In this document: piece after piece, positions 47,646 to 56,197 of the stretch | How the letters are laid out: every line of letters starts with the position of its first letter | Numbering within the stretch: the first letter of the stretch is position 1 | DNA from: Herbaspirillum frisingense GSF30 | GTDB taxonomy: Bacteria > Pseudomonadota > Gammaproteobacteria > Burkholderiales > Burkholderiaceae_D | Assembly: GCF_000300975.2 (NCBI RefSeq) | Contig: NZ_AEEC02000024.1 | Span: 17,496-81,495, forward strand | Reading direction: 5' to 3' | DNA: 64,000 nt | Translations under genes and position numbers: made by a program | The notes under the pieces: model-generated | What the model was told of the DNA's origin: nothing | Databases searched by the model: none | Seen by the model: the letters and a program-made list of their open reading frames with translations, nothing else

Positions 47646-49037
47646 TTGCCCATCGTGCGACCTTCGCTGCTCATCCCGCTTATCGTCGGCTGTGCGCTGT
47701 TCATGGAAAACATGGACGCCACCGTGCTGGCCACCTCGCTCCCCGCGCTGGCGCGCGATCTCAACCAGGACCCGATCACCCTCAAGCTGGCCATGACCGC
47801 CTATGTCGCGGCGCTGGGCGTGTTCATCCCGATCTCGGGCTGGATGGCCGACAAGCTGGGCGCGCGCAAGGTGTTCAGCGCGGCCATGATCGTGTTCATG
47901 ACCGGTTCCATCCTGTGCGCGGTCTCCGGGTCGCTGGTGACCTTCGTGGCAGCGCGTTTCCTGCAAGGCATCGGCGGGGCCATGATGGTGCCGGTGGGGC
48001 GGGTCATCATCGCCCGCTCGGTGGACAAGTCCGAACTGGTCAAGGCGGTCAGCTACCTGACCCTGCCGGCGCTGCTGGGGCCCGTGGTGGGGCCGCTGCT
48101 GGGTGGTTTCATCACCACCTACTTCCACTGGCGCTGGGTATTCCTGATCAATATCCCGTTCTGCTTCCTCGGCCTGTACCTGGCCAAGCGCTTCATCCAG
48201 AACTTCAAGGAAGACGACCCGGCACCGCTGGATGTGAAGGGTTTTGTACTGACCTCGGTCGGCGCGGCCATGATCATGCTGGGCCTGTCGCTGTTCGGCA
48301 GCCATCTGGTGGATGGCGCCACGCCGGTGGCCATGTGCTCCATCGGCGCCATCGCGCTGGTGATGTACTACCGCCATTCCACCCAGATCGCCTTCCCGCT
48401 GCTGGACTTCCGGCTGCTGCGCATTCCCACCCTGCATGCCAGCGTGGTGGGTGGTTCGCTGTTTCGCATCGGTCTGGGCGCCGTGCCTTTCCTGCTGCCG
48501 CTGGCCTTGCAGGAAGGGTTGGGGATGACCGCCTTCCAGGCTGGCAGCATCACCTGTGCCTCGGCCTTCGGTTCGCTGTTCATCCGACTGCTGGCCAGCC
48601 GCGTGCTGCGCCGCTATGGCTTCCGCACGGTGCTGATGGTCAATGCCGTGTTCGCCGGTATTGCCCTGGCGGCGTACGGTATCTTCAGCATCCATACGCC
48701 TTATCTGCTCATTGTCACCATCGTGTTGATGGGCGGCGTGTTCCCGGCGCTGCAGTTCACCTGTCTCAATTCGATTGCCTATGCCGACATCGACAACCGC
48801 GATGCCGGTCGCGTCACCAGCCTGGCCAGCGTGATCCAGCAGCTGTCGCTGGGACTGGGCGTGACCGTGGCCGGTATCGTGCTGCAGCTGTCGAACCACC
48901 TGCAAGGCCATTCCAGCATCGTCGCTGCCGACTTCTGGCCGGCCTTCGTGGTGATCGGCCTGTTCTCGGTGGCCTCGGTGCCGATCAGCGGCAGGCTGCC
49001 GCACAACGCGGGCCTGGAGCTGTCGCGCGGCAAATGA
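47646..49037 (+). CDS. MFS transporter, DHA2 family (HsrA/EmrB-like)
   Basis: A 463-residue, 14-helix exporter. The first helix region reads MENMDATVLATSLPALARDL, motif A WMADKLGARKVFSAA, and the mid-region VGRVIIARSVDKSELVKAVSYL and ALLGPVVGPLLGGFI. Relatives such as HsrA/MdtD-type proteins export small molecules. The start is TTG 47646 or GTG 47655; neither has a clear ribosome-binding site and no ATG is in frame before residue 18. It is not clearly co-transcribed with a neighbour. Confidence 0.87.
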   Translation: MPIVRPSLLIPLIVGCALFMENMDATVLATSLPALARDLNQDPITLKLAMTAYVAALGVFIPISGWMADKLGARKVFSAAMIVFMTGSILCAVSGSLVTFVAARFLQGIGGAMMVPVGRVIIARSVDKSELVKAVSYLTLPALLGPVVGPLLGGFITTYFHWRWVFLINIPFCFLGLYLAKRFIQNFKEDDPAPLDVKGFVLTSVGAAMIMLGLSLFGSHLVDGATPVAMCSIGAIALVMYYRHSTQIAFPLLDFRLLRIPTLHASVVGGSLFRIGLGAVPFLLPLALQEGLGMTAFQAGSITCASAFGSLFIRLLASRVLRRYGFRTVLMVNAVFAGIALAAYGIFSIHTPYLLIVTIVLMGGVFPALQFTCLNSIAYADIDNRDAGRVTSLASVIQQLSLGLGVTVAGIVLQLSNHLQGHSSIVAADFWPAFVVIGLFSVASVPISGRLPHNAGLELSRGK

Positions 49038-49098
49038 GCCGATAGGGGAGACGGGGCAGGGCTGGTATCATCGCCGCACCGTCACGATGGAGTTCCGC

Positions 49099-49797
49099 AT
49101 GTCCCTTCCTTCCTCCCCGCTGCGCCGCCTGGTTGCGGCCAGCCTGATCCTCGCCTCCTGCAGCGCCTTCGCATTTTCCCTCTCTGACCTGAGCAACCAG
49201 GACGCCAGCGCCGGCTTGAAGGCCGCGCTGGAAAAGGGCGCCAGCACGGCGGTCGCCAACCTCGGGCGTCCCAATGGCTTCCTCAATAACGACAAGGTCA
49301 AGATCCACCTGCCAGGGGCCCTGGAGCAGGCCATGCCCATCCTGCGCATGACCGGCATGGGTGGCCAGGTCGATGGCCTGGTGGCCGACATGAACCACGC
49401 GGCCGAAGCCGCCGTGCCGCTGGCCAAGCCGCTGCTGATCAACGCGGTCAAGGCCATGTCGGTGAGCGATGCCAAGAACATCCTGACCGGTGGCGACACC
49501 TCGGTGACCGACTTCTTCCGTCAGAAGACCTCGGGCGAACTGGCCGTGAAGTTCCTGCCGCTGGTCAAGCAGATCACCGACCGCAACGGGCTTTCCGGCC
49601 GCTATAACGCGGTGATGGGGCAGGTCGCCAAGTCCGGACTGGTCAGCGCCGACCAGAGCACGGTGGAGGGCTACGTCACGCAGCGCGCGCTGGATGGCCT
49701 GTTCCTGATGATCGGCGAAGAGGAAAAGGCGATCCGCAAGGACCCGGTGGGCAGTGGCAGCGCCATCATCGGCAAGGTGTTTGGGGCTATCCGCTGA
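49099..49797 (+). CDS. Exported DUF4197 protein
   Basis: A 232-residue protein with a signal peptide ending near SAFAFS. The ATG at 49099 is preferred because GGAG lies six bases before it; the ATG at 49087 has none. DUF4197 features: LSNQDASAGLKAALEKGAST, LGRPNGFLNNDKVKIHLPG, SVSDAKNILTGGDTSVTDFFRQKT and VEGYVTQRALDGLFLMIGEEEKAIR. A periplasmic helical protein of unknown function, conserved in many proteobacteria. It is single-gene, with its own terminator. Confidence 0.88.
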   Translation: MSLPSSPLRRLVAASLILASCSAFAFSLSDLSNQDASAGLKAALEKGASTAVANLGRPNGFLNNDKVKIHLPGALEQAMPILRMTGMGGQVDGLVADMNHAAEAAVPLAKPLLINAVKAMSVSDAKNILTGGDTSVTDFFRQKTSGELAVKFLPLVKQITDRNGLSGRYNAVMGQVAKSGLVSADQSTVEGYVTQRALDGLFLMIGEEEKAIRKDPVGSGSAIIGKVFGAIR

Positions 49798-49860
49798 ATA
49801 CGTTCCAGGCCGATTCCTGATTTCCGACGCTGGCCGCCGCCAGCAGATTGCACGGAAAAG

Positions 49861-49895
49861 ATCGCCAGTCACAGCCGTGACTGGCGATTTTTTTT
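49861..49895 (+). terminator. Rho-independent terminator of the DUF4197 gene
   Basis: ATCGCCAGTCAC (49861-49872) pairs perfectly with GTGACTGGCGAT (49877-49888) around AGCC, then a T run to 49895. Confidence 0.95.
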
Positions 49896-50402
49896 GACGC
49901 TTTACATCGTCGCCAAGCTCGGCAGGATGCCGCTTGGGGCAAGGGATAGCGCCGGATGGGTGGTTTTCAGGTTGCACTCTTTTAACAGCATATTGACCGC
50001 TGTTGGGAACTTTTAAAAGTGCTTCAGATTCGCAAGTTATGGATTCATATTGCTACATTGATGGACAGTATTAAGCGATTGGTTTAAACTATCGTTTGTC
50101 TTCGCGACATAACTTGTTCAACTACGACTCTCAGCAGTGTCCGATCCGCGCTTGTGCGGGTTGTCCAAATTTCCGGCTGGCAGCGCGAACGCCCTCCCGT
50201 TCTCCACGGTGACCCGTTCCCATCCCTGTCCGGTGTGCATCATGCCGAGGCTGGCTTCATCGCTTCGGTTTCATCGCTGCCCTTGCAGCTTTCGGTTCGC
50301 ATCCAAACGATACGCCCTGATGGGCAGCGAACCCCTTAAAAATTGACTCTATAACCCGTCGTCGCGGCGTCATGTCGTGCCGGCTATACCAACGGGGGTA
50401 AC
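49896..50402 (+). promoter_or_regulatory. 507-base control region of the osmoprotectant transporter
   Basis: No gene is supported; two short open frames near 50137-50346 are low-quality and lack ribosome-binding sites. The left half is AT-rich and contains AACAGC (49984-49989) inverted as GCTGTT (49999-50004) and a perfect 12-base palindrome ACTTTTAAAAGT at 50009-50020. The right half is GC-rich leader-like sequence up to the permease ATG. It may hold a long 5' leader or an unrecognised small RNA; no known riboswitch pattern is seen. Confidence 0.45.
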
Positions 50403-51116
50403 ATGACACGTGTTCGTCACGTCTTCGCCGGCGCATGCGGTATTGCGCTGGTCCTTGCAGGACTGGTCTGGTGGATCGGTCCGGAGGTCATCCAGAAGTA
50501 TCGCGGTGACCTGGTCTACTACACCGGCAAGCACCTGGAACTGGTCTTCTTTTCCATGGCGCTGGCCCTGGCGGCCGGCATTCCGGCCGGTATTGCGCTC
50601 TCGCGTCCCTCGATGCAGCGCAGTGCAGAAAAATTCATCCAGATCTTCAACATCGGTAACACCATCCCGTCCATCGCCGTGCTGGCGCTGGCACTGGCTT
50701 TCTTCGGCATCGGCAATGGTCCGACCATCCTGGCGCTGTGGCTGGCTTCGCTCCTGCCCATCGTGCGCAATACCTTCGAGGGCTTGAAGAACGTGCCGGC
50801 TGCCATGAAGGAAGCGGCGCGTGGCATCGGCATGAAGCCGCACCAGATCCTGCTGCGGGTGGAATTGCCCAATGCGCTGCCCATCATCGTCGGCGGCGTG
50901 CGCACCGCGCTGGCGATCAACGTCGGGACCGCGCCGCTGTCGATGCTGATCGGCGGCGAGAGCCTGGGTGGCCTGATCTTCCCCGGCATCTACCTCAACA
51001 ACCACGGCCAGCTGCTGCTGGGCGCGGCGGCCACGGCCTTGCTGGCACTGGTGCTCGATGCCCCGGTGACGACGCTCTCCGGCCTCTACCTGGCCCGACG
51101 CGGGCTGCGTACCTGA
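50403..51116 (+). CDS. Osmoprotectant/glycine-betaine-type ABC transporter permease (first)
   Basis: A 237-residue permease starting ATG 50403. Six or so helices; the EAA loop region AAMKEAARGIGMKPHQILLRVELPNALP and IFNIGNTIPSIAVLALALAFFGIG are typical of OpuCB/OsmW/YehY permeases for quaternary ammonium compounds. It heads a permease, binding protein, permease, ATPase operon, the same composition as OsmU (YehZYXW) systems. Substrates may be glycine betaine, choline or choline sulfate. Confidence 0.9.
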   Translation: MTRVRHVFAGACGIALVLAGLVWWIGPEVIQKYRGDLVYYTGKHLELVFFSMALALAAGIPAGIALSRPSMQRSAEKFIQIFNIGNTIPSIAVLALALAFFGIGNGPTILALWLASLLPIVRNTFEGLKNVPAAMKEAARGIGMKPHQILLRVELPNALPIIVGGVRTALAINVGTAPLSMLIGGESLGGLIFPGIYLNNHGQLLLGAAATALLALVLDAPVTTLSGLYLARRGLRT

Positions 51117-51190
51117 AGCCGCGCAGCGCAGACTTCCATCACAAGAACGACCGCACGCCGTCGTATCGGCATAGCGGTAGAGAGGAAAGC

Positions 51191-52105
51191 ATGACAAGCA
51201 AGACCATCGCAAAATACGCCCTGTGTGCCCTCGCCATGGGCCTGGCCATGTTCGGCGCGGCCCGTGCGCAGGCGCAGAACCTGGTCATCGGCGGCAAGAA
51301 TTTCACCGAGCAATTGCTGCTCTCGGACATGACCGCGCAATACCTGCGCGCCAAGGGCTATGACACCGAATTGAAGAACGGCCTGGGTACCACCCTGATG
51401 CGTTCGGCCCTGGAAAGCGGACAGCTGGACATCGTCTGGGACTACACCGGCACCGCCCTGATCGTCTACAACCACATCGAGGACAAGCTCGATCCCGACC
51501 AGATCTACCAGAAGGTCAAGGAGCTGGACGCCCCGCGTGGCCTGACCTGGCTGAACCAGTCCGAGTTGAACAACACCTACGCCTTCGCCATGCCGCGCGA
51601 ACTGGCCGAGAAGTATCAGATTCATTCACTGCAGGACCTGGCCAAGCGCATCAACGAAGATGACAGCGAAGGCAACAAGCCCCACCTCATGGGGGTGGAC
51701 TACGAGTTCGCCTCCCGTCCCGATGGTCTGGGCCCGATGCAGGCGCTCTACGGCTTCAAGCTCGATCGCAGCGAGGTCAAGCAGATGGACCCTGGGCTGG
51801 TCTATACGGCCCTGAAGAATGAGCAGCTCTTCGTCGGCCTGACCTATGCCTCGGACGGCCGTATCAAGGGCTTCGACCTGCAGCTGCTGGAGGATGACAA
51901 GGGCTACTTCGCCGCCTACAAGGCGACCCCGGTGGTGCGCCAGGACATCCTGGAGAAAAACCCCGAGCTGGCAGCGCAATTGAACGAACTGGCCGCCAAG
52001 ATCGACACGGCGACCATGACCGAACTGAACAAGCGCGTCGACATCGACCAGGAACCAGTGGCCAAGGTGGCCGCTGACTTCCTCAAGCAAGCCGGCCTGA
52101 TCTGA
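51191..52105 (+). CDS. Quaternary-amine ABC transporter binding protein (OpuC/OsmF type)
   Basis: A 304-residue periplasmic protein, ATG 51191 with AGAGGAAAG before it; signal peptide ends near ARAQAQ. OpuAC-type fold: VIGGKNFTEQLLLSDMTAQY, SGQLDIVWDYTGTALIVYNH and LYGFKLDRSEVKQMDPGLVYTAL. The DYTGT segment is part of the ligand site in choline/betaine-binding relatives. It lies between the two permease genes; the long frame upstream of 51191 runs antiparallel in coding sense through the permease and is not used. Confidence 0.9.
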   Translation: MTSKTIAKYALCALAMGLAMFGAARAQAQNLVIGGKNFTEQLLLSDMTAQYLRAKGYDTELKNGLGTTLMRSALESGQLDIVWDYTGTALIVYNHIEDKLDPDQIYQKVKELDAPRGLTWLNQSELNNTYAFAMPRELAEKYQIHSLQDLAKRINEDDSEGNKPHLMGVDYEFASRPDGLGPMQALYGFKLDRSEVKQMDPGLVYTALKNEQLFVGLTYASDGRIKGFDLQLLEDDKGYFAAYKATPVVRQDILEKNPELAAQLNELAAKIDTATMTELNKRVDIDQEPVAKVAADFLKQAGLI

Positions 52106-52115
52106 GGAGGACACC

Positions 52116-52766
52116 ATGAACATCTTCCAATACCTGCAATCGGACTGGCCCAACATCCTTGAACTGACGCTGCAACATCTGAAGCTGGTGGGCATCGCGG
52201 TCAGCCTGGCGATCCTCTTCGGCGTGCCGCTGGGCATCCTGGTGGTGCGCGTGCGCTGGCTGGCCGGCCCGCTGATGGGCCTGGCGACCATCGTGCTGAC
52301 GCTGCCCTCCATCGCCCTGTTCGGGCTGATGATCCCGGTGTTCTCCAAATTCGGCGCGGGCATCGGCCCCTTGCCGGCCATCACCGCCGTGTTCCTGTAT
52401 TCGCTGTTGCCGATCATGCGCAACACCTACCTCGCGCTGGAAAACATCGAGGCCGGCGTCAAGGAGGCCGGCATCGGCATCGGCATGACCTTCTGGCAGC
52501 GCCTGCGCATGGTGGACCTGCCGCTGGCGGTACCGGTGATCCTGGGCGGCGTGCGTACCGCCGTGGTGATGAATATCGGCGTGATGGCCATTGCCGCCGT
52601 CATCGGCGCCGGCGGCCTGGGCGTGCTGATCCTGCATGCCATCAGCCAGAGCAATATGCAAAAACTCGTGGTCGGCGCCGTGATGATCAGCGTCCTTGCG
52701 ATCATCGCCGACACCCTGCTGCAACGACTGCAGAAAATCCTGACACCGAAAGGAGTTCAAAAATGA
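52116..52766 (+). CDS. Osmoprotectant ABC transporter permease (second)
   Basis: A 216-residue permease (ATG 52116, AGGAGGAC just upstream). Typical segments are TIVLTLPSIALFGLMIPVFSKFG, NTYLALENIEAGVKEAGIGIGM (EAA loop) and LGGVRTAVVMNIGVMAIAAVIGAGGLG. This is the OpuCD/YehW-type partner of the first permease. Its stop overlaps the ATPase start by ATGA. Confidence 0.92.
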   Translation: MNIFQYLQSDWPNILELTLQHLKLVGIAVSLAILFGVPLGILVVRVRWLAGPLMGLATIVLTLPSIALFGLMIPVFSKFGAGIGPLPAITAVFLYSLLPIMRNTYLALENIEAGVKEAGIGIGMTFWQRLRMVDLPLAVPVILGGVRTAVVMNIGVMAIAAVIGAGGLGVLILHAISQSNMQKLVVGAVMISVLAIIADTLLQRLQKILTPKGVQK

Positions 52767-53896
52767 TCGAATTGGACCAACTCAGCAAGACCTACACCCA
52801 AAAGGATGGCACCCAGGTCAAGGCGGTGGATGCCGTCAGCCTGAAGGTGGCCGAAGGCGAAATCTGCGTCTTCCTCGGCCCCTCGGGATGCGGCAAGACC
52901 ACCACCCTGAAGATGATCAACCGCCTCATCAATCCGACCTCGGGTCGCGTGCTGTTGAACGGTCAGGACACCTCCGGCATCGATGAAGTCGAACTGCGCC
53001 GCCATATCGGCTACGTGATCCAGCAGATCGGCCTGTTCCCCAACATGACCATCGAGGAAAACATCACCATCGTTCCGCGCCTTCTGGGCTGGGACAAGAA
53101 GCGCTGCCACGAGCGCGCTACCGAGCTGATGGCCATGGTGGCGCTGGACCCGAAGAAATTCCTCAAGCGCTACCCGCGCGAATTGTCCGGCGGCCAGCAG
53201 CAGCGCATCGGCGTCATCCGTGCGCTGGCGGCGGACGCCCCGGTGCTGCTGATGGACGAACCCTTCGGCGCAGTCGACCCGATCAACCGCGAATCGATCC
53301 AGAACGAGTTCTTCCAGATGCAGCGGCAGTTGAACAAGACCGTCATCATGGTCAGCCACGACATCGACGAAGCCATCAAGCTGGGCGACAAGGTGGCCGT
53401 CTTCCGCGCCGGCAAGCTGGTGCAGTTCGACAATCCCGATACCTTGCTGGCCCGTCCCAAGGATGATTTCGTGGGTGCCTTCGTCGGCCAGGATCACACC
53501 TTGAAGCGCCTGCTGCTGGTGCGTGCCGGCGAGGCCGCCACCACCCCGGCCACGGCGCAGCCGGATGTGTCCTGCGACCAGGCCCTGGCGCTGATGGATG
53601 ACCAGGATTCGCGCTATCTGACCATCATCGATGCCGACAACCGCGCCCTGGGCTACCTGACCCGGCGCGATGTGCGCGGCAATACCGGCGTGGCCGAGGA
53701 CATGGTGCGGCCCTTCACCATGAATGCCGCCCCGGATGAAAACCTGCGCGTGGTGCTCTCCAAGATGTACAAGCACAGCACCAGCTGGATGCCGGTGATC
53801 GCCAACGATGGCAGCTATCTGGGCGAGGTGACCCAGGATTCGATCGCCAGCTATCTCAGCTCGGGCAAGTCGCGCGGGATGGCGATGGCGGCTTGA
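52763..53896 (+). CDS. Osmoprotectant ABC transporter ATP-binding protein with CBS domains
   Basis: A 377-residue ProV/OpuCA-type ATPase. Walker A GPSGCGKTT, signature [15 protein letters not shown], Walker B VLLMDEPFGAVDPINR and switch MVSHDIDEAIKLG in residues ~30-230, then a pair of CBS domains from ~265 (SRYLTIIDADNRALGYLTRR, STSWMPVIANDGSYLGEV) that sense ionic strength or nucleotide in OpuA homologues. This fits osmotic control of uptake. Confidence 0.93.
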   Translation: MIELDQLSKTYTQKDGTQVKAVDAVSLKVAEGEICVFLGPSGCGKTTTLKMINRLINPTSGRVLLNGQDTSGIDEVELRRHIGYVIQQIGLFPNMTIEENITIVPRLLGWDKKRCHERATELMAMVALDPKKFLKRYPRELSGGQQQRIGVIRALAADAPVLLMDEPFGAVDPINRESIQNEFFQMQRQLNKTVIMVSHDIDEAIKLGDKVAVFRAGKLVQFDNPDTLLARPKDDFVGAFVGQDHTLKRLLLVRAGEAATTPATAQPDVSCDQALALMDDQDSRYLTIIDADNRALGYLTRRDVRGNTGVAEDMVRPFTMNAAPDENLRVVLSKMYKHSTSWMPVIANDGSYLGEVTQDSIASYLSSGKSRGMAMAA

Positions 53897-53934
53897 TCGT
53901 GGTGTAGCGCGCCAAGAACGGAAGCACCGGTGCG

Positions 53935-54044
53935 CCTTCGATACGCGCCTGCGGCGCTACTCAGGTCGAACGGCCGGTGGTGACGGGACGGCAGTGCATA
54001 GGCTCCGTTCGCCCTGAGTAGACGCGATAGCGTCGTATCGAAGG
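53935..54044. repeat. Imperfect inverted repeat of a dispersed intergenic family
   Basis: Two ~40-base arms face each other: CCTTCGATACGCGCCTGCGG from 53935 and, on the other strand, CCTTCGATACGACGCTATCG from 54044; they share CTACTCAGG and GAACGG ends with a few changes, separated by 31 bases. Sequences of the form CCTTCGATAC...CTACTCAGG...GAACGG recur in intergenic regions of many proteobacteria, from memory. It lies between the osmoprotectant ATPase gene and the terminator at 54081. Confidence 0.65.
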
Positions 54045-54080
54045 GCCGGTTCGGAGAGACTCCGTATCAACATCGCTCAA

Positions 54081-54109
54081 GGGCAATGCGTAGGCATTGC
54101 CCTTTTTTT
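54081..54109 (+). terminator. Terminator of the osmoprotectant operon
   Basis: GGGCAATGC (54081-54089) pairs perfectly with GCATTGCCC (54094-54102) around GTAG, followed by seven T (54103-54109). It sits just before the stop of the convergent LysR gene. Confidence 0.9.
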
Positions 54110-54124
54110 GCGTCCTGATTCACT

Positions 54125-55018
54125 TTACTGTGCCGCCTTCAGGTCTTCCAGGAAGGCCGCCACGATGGGTTCGTTCACGCTGCTTCGATTGGTGACCACG
54201 CTGATGCCGACCTCATAGGACAGCTCGGTCCGGTTCAGGGCCCGCATCTGCCCGCGGGCGACATACTCGCGCCCCATCTCCTCGGGCAGGTAACCCAGGT
54301 GCTGGCCGGAGAGGATGAGGATGGACATGGCTTCCATATTGCCGGTCACGGCCATGATGTTGCGCCGGTGGATGGGCACATGGCCGGGTGGCACCGGGTA
54401 GTCGCGCCAGGCCCAGGCGTGTTGCGCGGCCTGTTCCGGGGCTATCTCGCCGGGCTGGTCGAACAGCGGGTGGGGCGGGGCGCAGTAGGCCACCTGGCGC
54501 TCCAGCATCAGCTGCGTGTACTGCAGGGCGGTGACGCGACGCCAGAAGTAACCGATGGCGATCTGGATGCTGCCGTTCAGGAGCATCTCTTCCAGCTCGC
54601 TGGGCGTGCGCACCAGCAGTTCGATGCGCACCGCCTCATCACGCTGGCGGAACTGGCGGATCACGTCCGAGAGCCGGGTGTTGTGATGGGCCGGGGTGTG
54701 GCCGATCAGGCCGATGGAGAGGGTGCCGACCAGGCGCTTGTCGAGATTGCGGGCTTCCATGCCGAACTCGGAGAGCGCGTCCATCATGCGGCGCGCCGAA
54801 TCGGCAAACTTCTCGCCCTTGGCGGTGAGCTTGAAACCGGCCCGGCCGCGCTCGCAGAGACGAAAACCCAGGCGCGTCTCCAGCGTGTTCAACTGGGCGC
54901 TGATGGTGGACTGGCCGACATTGAGCTTGGCCTGCGCCGCCGACACCCCGTGCGAATCCACCACCGCCAGGAAGACGCGGATCAGCCGCAGGTCCAGATC
55001 GAAGACATTGTTGAGCAT
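54125..55018 (-). CDS. LysR-family transcriptional regulator
   Basis: A 297-residue regulator. The ATG at 55018 gives MLNNVFDLDLRLIRVFL; an open frame further upstream crosses the promoter region. The helix-turn-helix is VDSHGVSAAQAKLNVGQSTI with SAQLNTLETRLGFRLCERG; the rest is the LysR substrate domain (VGTLSIGLIGHTP, LNGSIQIAIGYF). It is divergent from the agmatinase-family operon with a near-perfect palindrome in the gap, so it almost certainly controls it. An 11-base G tract lies in its leader. Confidence 0.9.
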   Translation of the reverse strand: MLNNVFDLDLRLIRVFLAVVDSHGVSAAQAKLNVGQSTISAQLNTLETRLGFRLCERGRAGFKLTAKGEKFADSARRMMDALSEFGMEARNLDKRLVGTLSIGLIGHTPAHHNTRLSDVIRQFRQRDEAVRIELLVRTPSELEEMLLNGSIQIAIGYFWRRVTALQYTQLMLERQVAYCAPPHPLFDQPGEIAPEQAAQHAWAWRDYPVPPGHVPIHRRNIMAVTGNMEAMSILILSGQHLGYLPEEMGREYVARGQMRALNRTELSYEVGISVVTNRSSVNEPIVAAFLEDLKAAQ

Positions 55019-55051
55019 GATGAGTGGGCGGGCGGCGAGGTCGGCGAGGTC

Positions 55052-55062
55052 GGGGGGGGGGG
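55052..55062. repeat. G11 homopolymer tract in the LysR leader
   Basis: Eleven consecutive G on the plus strand (C11 in the LysR mRNA), 34 bases before the LysR ATG, next to short GGCGAGGTC repeats. A long homopolymer is rare in such genomes and prone to slippage. Confidence 0.85.
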
Positions 55063-55073
55063 AGACCGCATTC

Positions 55074-55097
55074 TTACATTGATGGAAATCGATGTAA
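55074..55097. promoter_or_regulatory. LysR-type operator candidate
   Basis: TTACATTGAT (55074-55083) and ATCGATGTAA (55088-55097) form an inverted repeat with one mismatch and a 4-base spacer, with a further ACATCGAT half-site at 55106-55113. A -10-like TAGAAT lies at 55138-55143 ahead of the agmatinase-family gene. It fits a LysR recognition plus activation site. Confidence 0.65.
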
Positions 55098-55180
55098 ACG
55101 TCGCCACATCGATATATTTTCGCTAATCCTGCCTCGCTAGAATGCATTCAAGCTCATTGGCGATACAAGGATAAGCATCG

Positions 55181-56134
55181 ATGGAACATGCACTATATCA
55201 GCCCCTCGGGGGTAATGTGATGCCCCGTTTTGGGGGGATTGCCACGATGATGCGGCTGCCGCATGTGGAAAATCCCGCTGGCCTGGACGTCGGATTCGTC
55301 GGCGTGCCGCTGGATATCGGCACTTCCAACCGCTCCGGCACGCGTTTCGGTCCGCGCCAGATCCGCACCGAATCGGTGCTCCTGCGCCCCTATAACATGG
55401 CCACCCGGGCTGCGCCCTTCGATTCGCTGAAGGTGGCCGATCTCGGCGACGTGGCCTTGAATCCCTACAGCCTGCTGGATTCGGTGCGCATGATCGAGGA
55501 GGCCTATGACGCCATCTATGCCACCGGCTGCAAGACCATCAGCCTGGGCGGCGACCATACGCTGACGCTGCCCATCCTGCGGGCCATGGCGCGTCACCGG
55601 GGACCGGTCGGGTTGATCCATGTGGACGCCCATGCCGACGTCAACGACACCATGAACGGCGAGAAGATCGCCCACGGCACACCCTTCCGGCGCGCCTTCG
55701 AAGAGGGCCTGCTGGACCCCAGGCGGGTGGTGCAGATCGGCCTGCGTGGCACGGGCTACCACGCCGACGATTTCGACTGGTGCCGCGCCCAGGGTTTCCG
55801 CGTGGTGCAGGCCGAGGAGTGCTGGCATCGCTCGCTGGCGCCGCTGATGGAAGAGGTGCGCGCGCAGATGGGCGACGGGCCGGTCTATCTCACCTTCGAT
55901 ATCGATGGCCTCGATCCGGCCTTCGCGCCCGGCACCGGCACGCCGGAAATCGGCGGGCTGACGGTACAGCAGGGGATGGAAATCATCCGTGGTTGCAAGG
56001 GGTTGGACATCGTCTCGGCCGATGTGGTCGAGGTCTCGCCACCCTATGACCAGGCCGGTACCACGGCGCTGGTGGCGGCCAACCTGGCATACGAAATGCT
56101 CTGTGTCTTCCCGGGTGTGAAATATCGTGCCTGA
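55181..56134 (+). CDS. Agmatinase/guanidinobutyrase-family ureohydrolase
   Basis: A 317-residue binuclear manganese hydrolase that splits a guanidino compound into urea and an amine. Metal ligands are in SLGGDHTLTLP, VDAHADVND and LTFDIDGLDPAFAPGTGTPE. The N-terminus YQPLGGNVMPRFGGIATMM resembles guanidinobutyrase (GbuA) as well as SpeB, so substrates could be 4-guanidinobutyrate, agmatine or another guanidino acid. It is first in an operon with an argininosuccinate-lyase relative, ABC transporter and class II aldolase, controlled by the divergent LysR gene. Confidence 0.88.
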   Translation: MEHALYQPLGGNVMPRFGGIATMMRLPHVENPAGLDVGFVGVPLDIGTSNRSGTRFGPRQIRTESVLLRPYNMATRAAPFDSLKVADLGDVALNPYSLLDSVRMIEEAYDAIYATGCKTISLGGDHTLTLPILRAMARHRGPVGLIHVDAHADVNDTMNGEKIAHGTPFRRAFEEGLLDPRRVVQIGLRGTGYHADDFDWCRAQGFRVVQAEECWHRSLAPLMEEVRAQMGDGPVYLTFDIDGLDPAFAPGTGTPEIGGLTVQQGMEIIRGCKGLDIVSADVVEVSPPYDQAGTTALVAANLAYEMLCVFPGVKYRA

Positions 56135-56197
56135 TCGCGTGCCCGATACTGCAACCCATTGCATCACCCCGCCACTACCGCATGAGAAGGAAGCAGC

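Noticed and set aside
50137..50346. Two short overlapping open frames in the leader of the osmoprotectant operon.
   Set aside because: No ribosome-binding site and low-complexity composition; treated as leader sequence.
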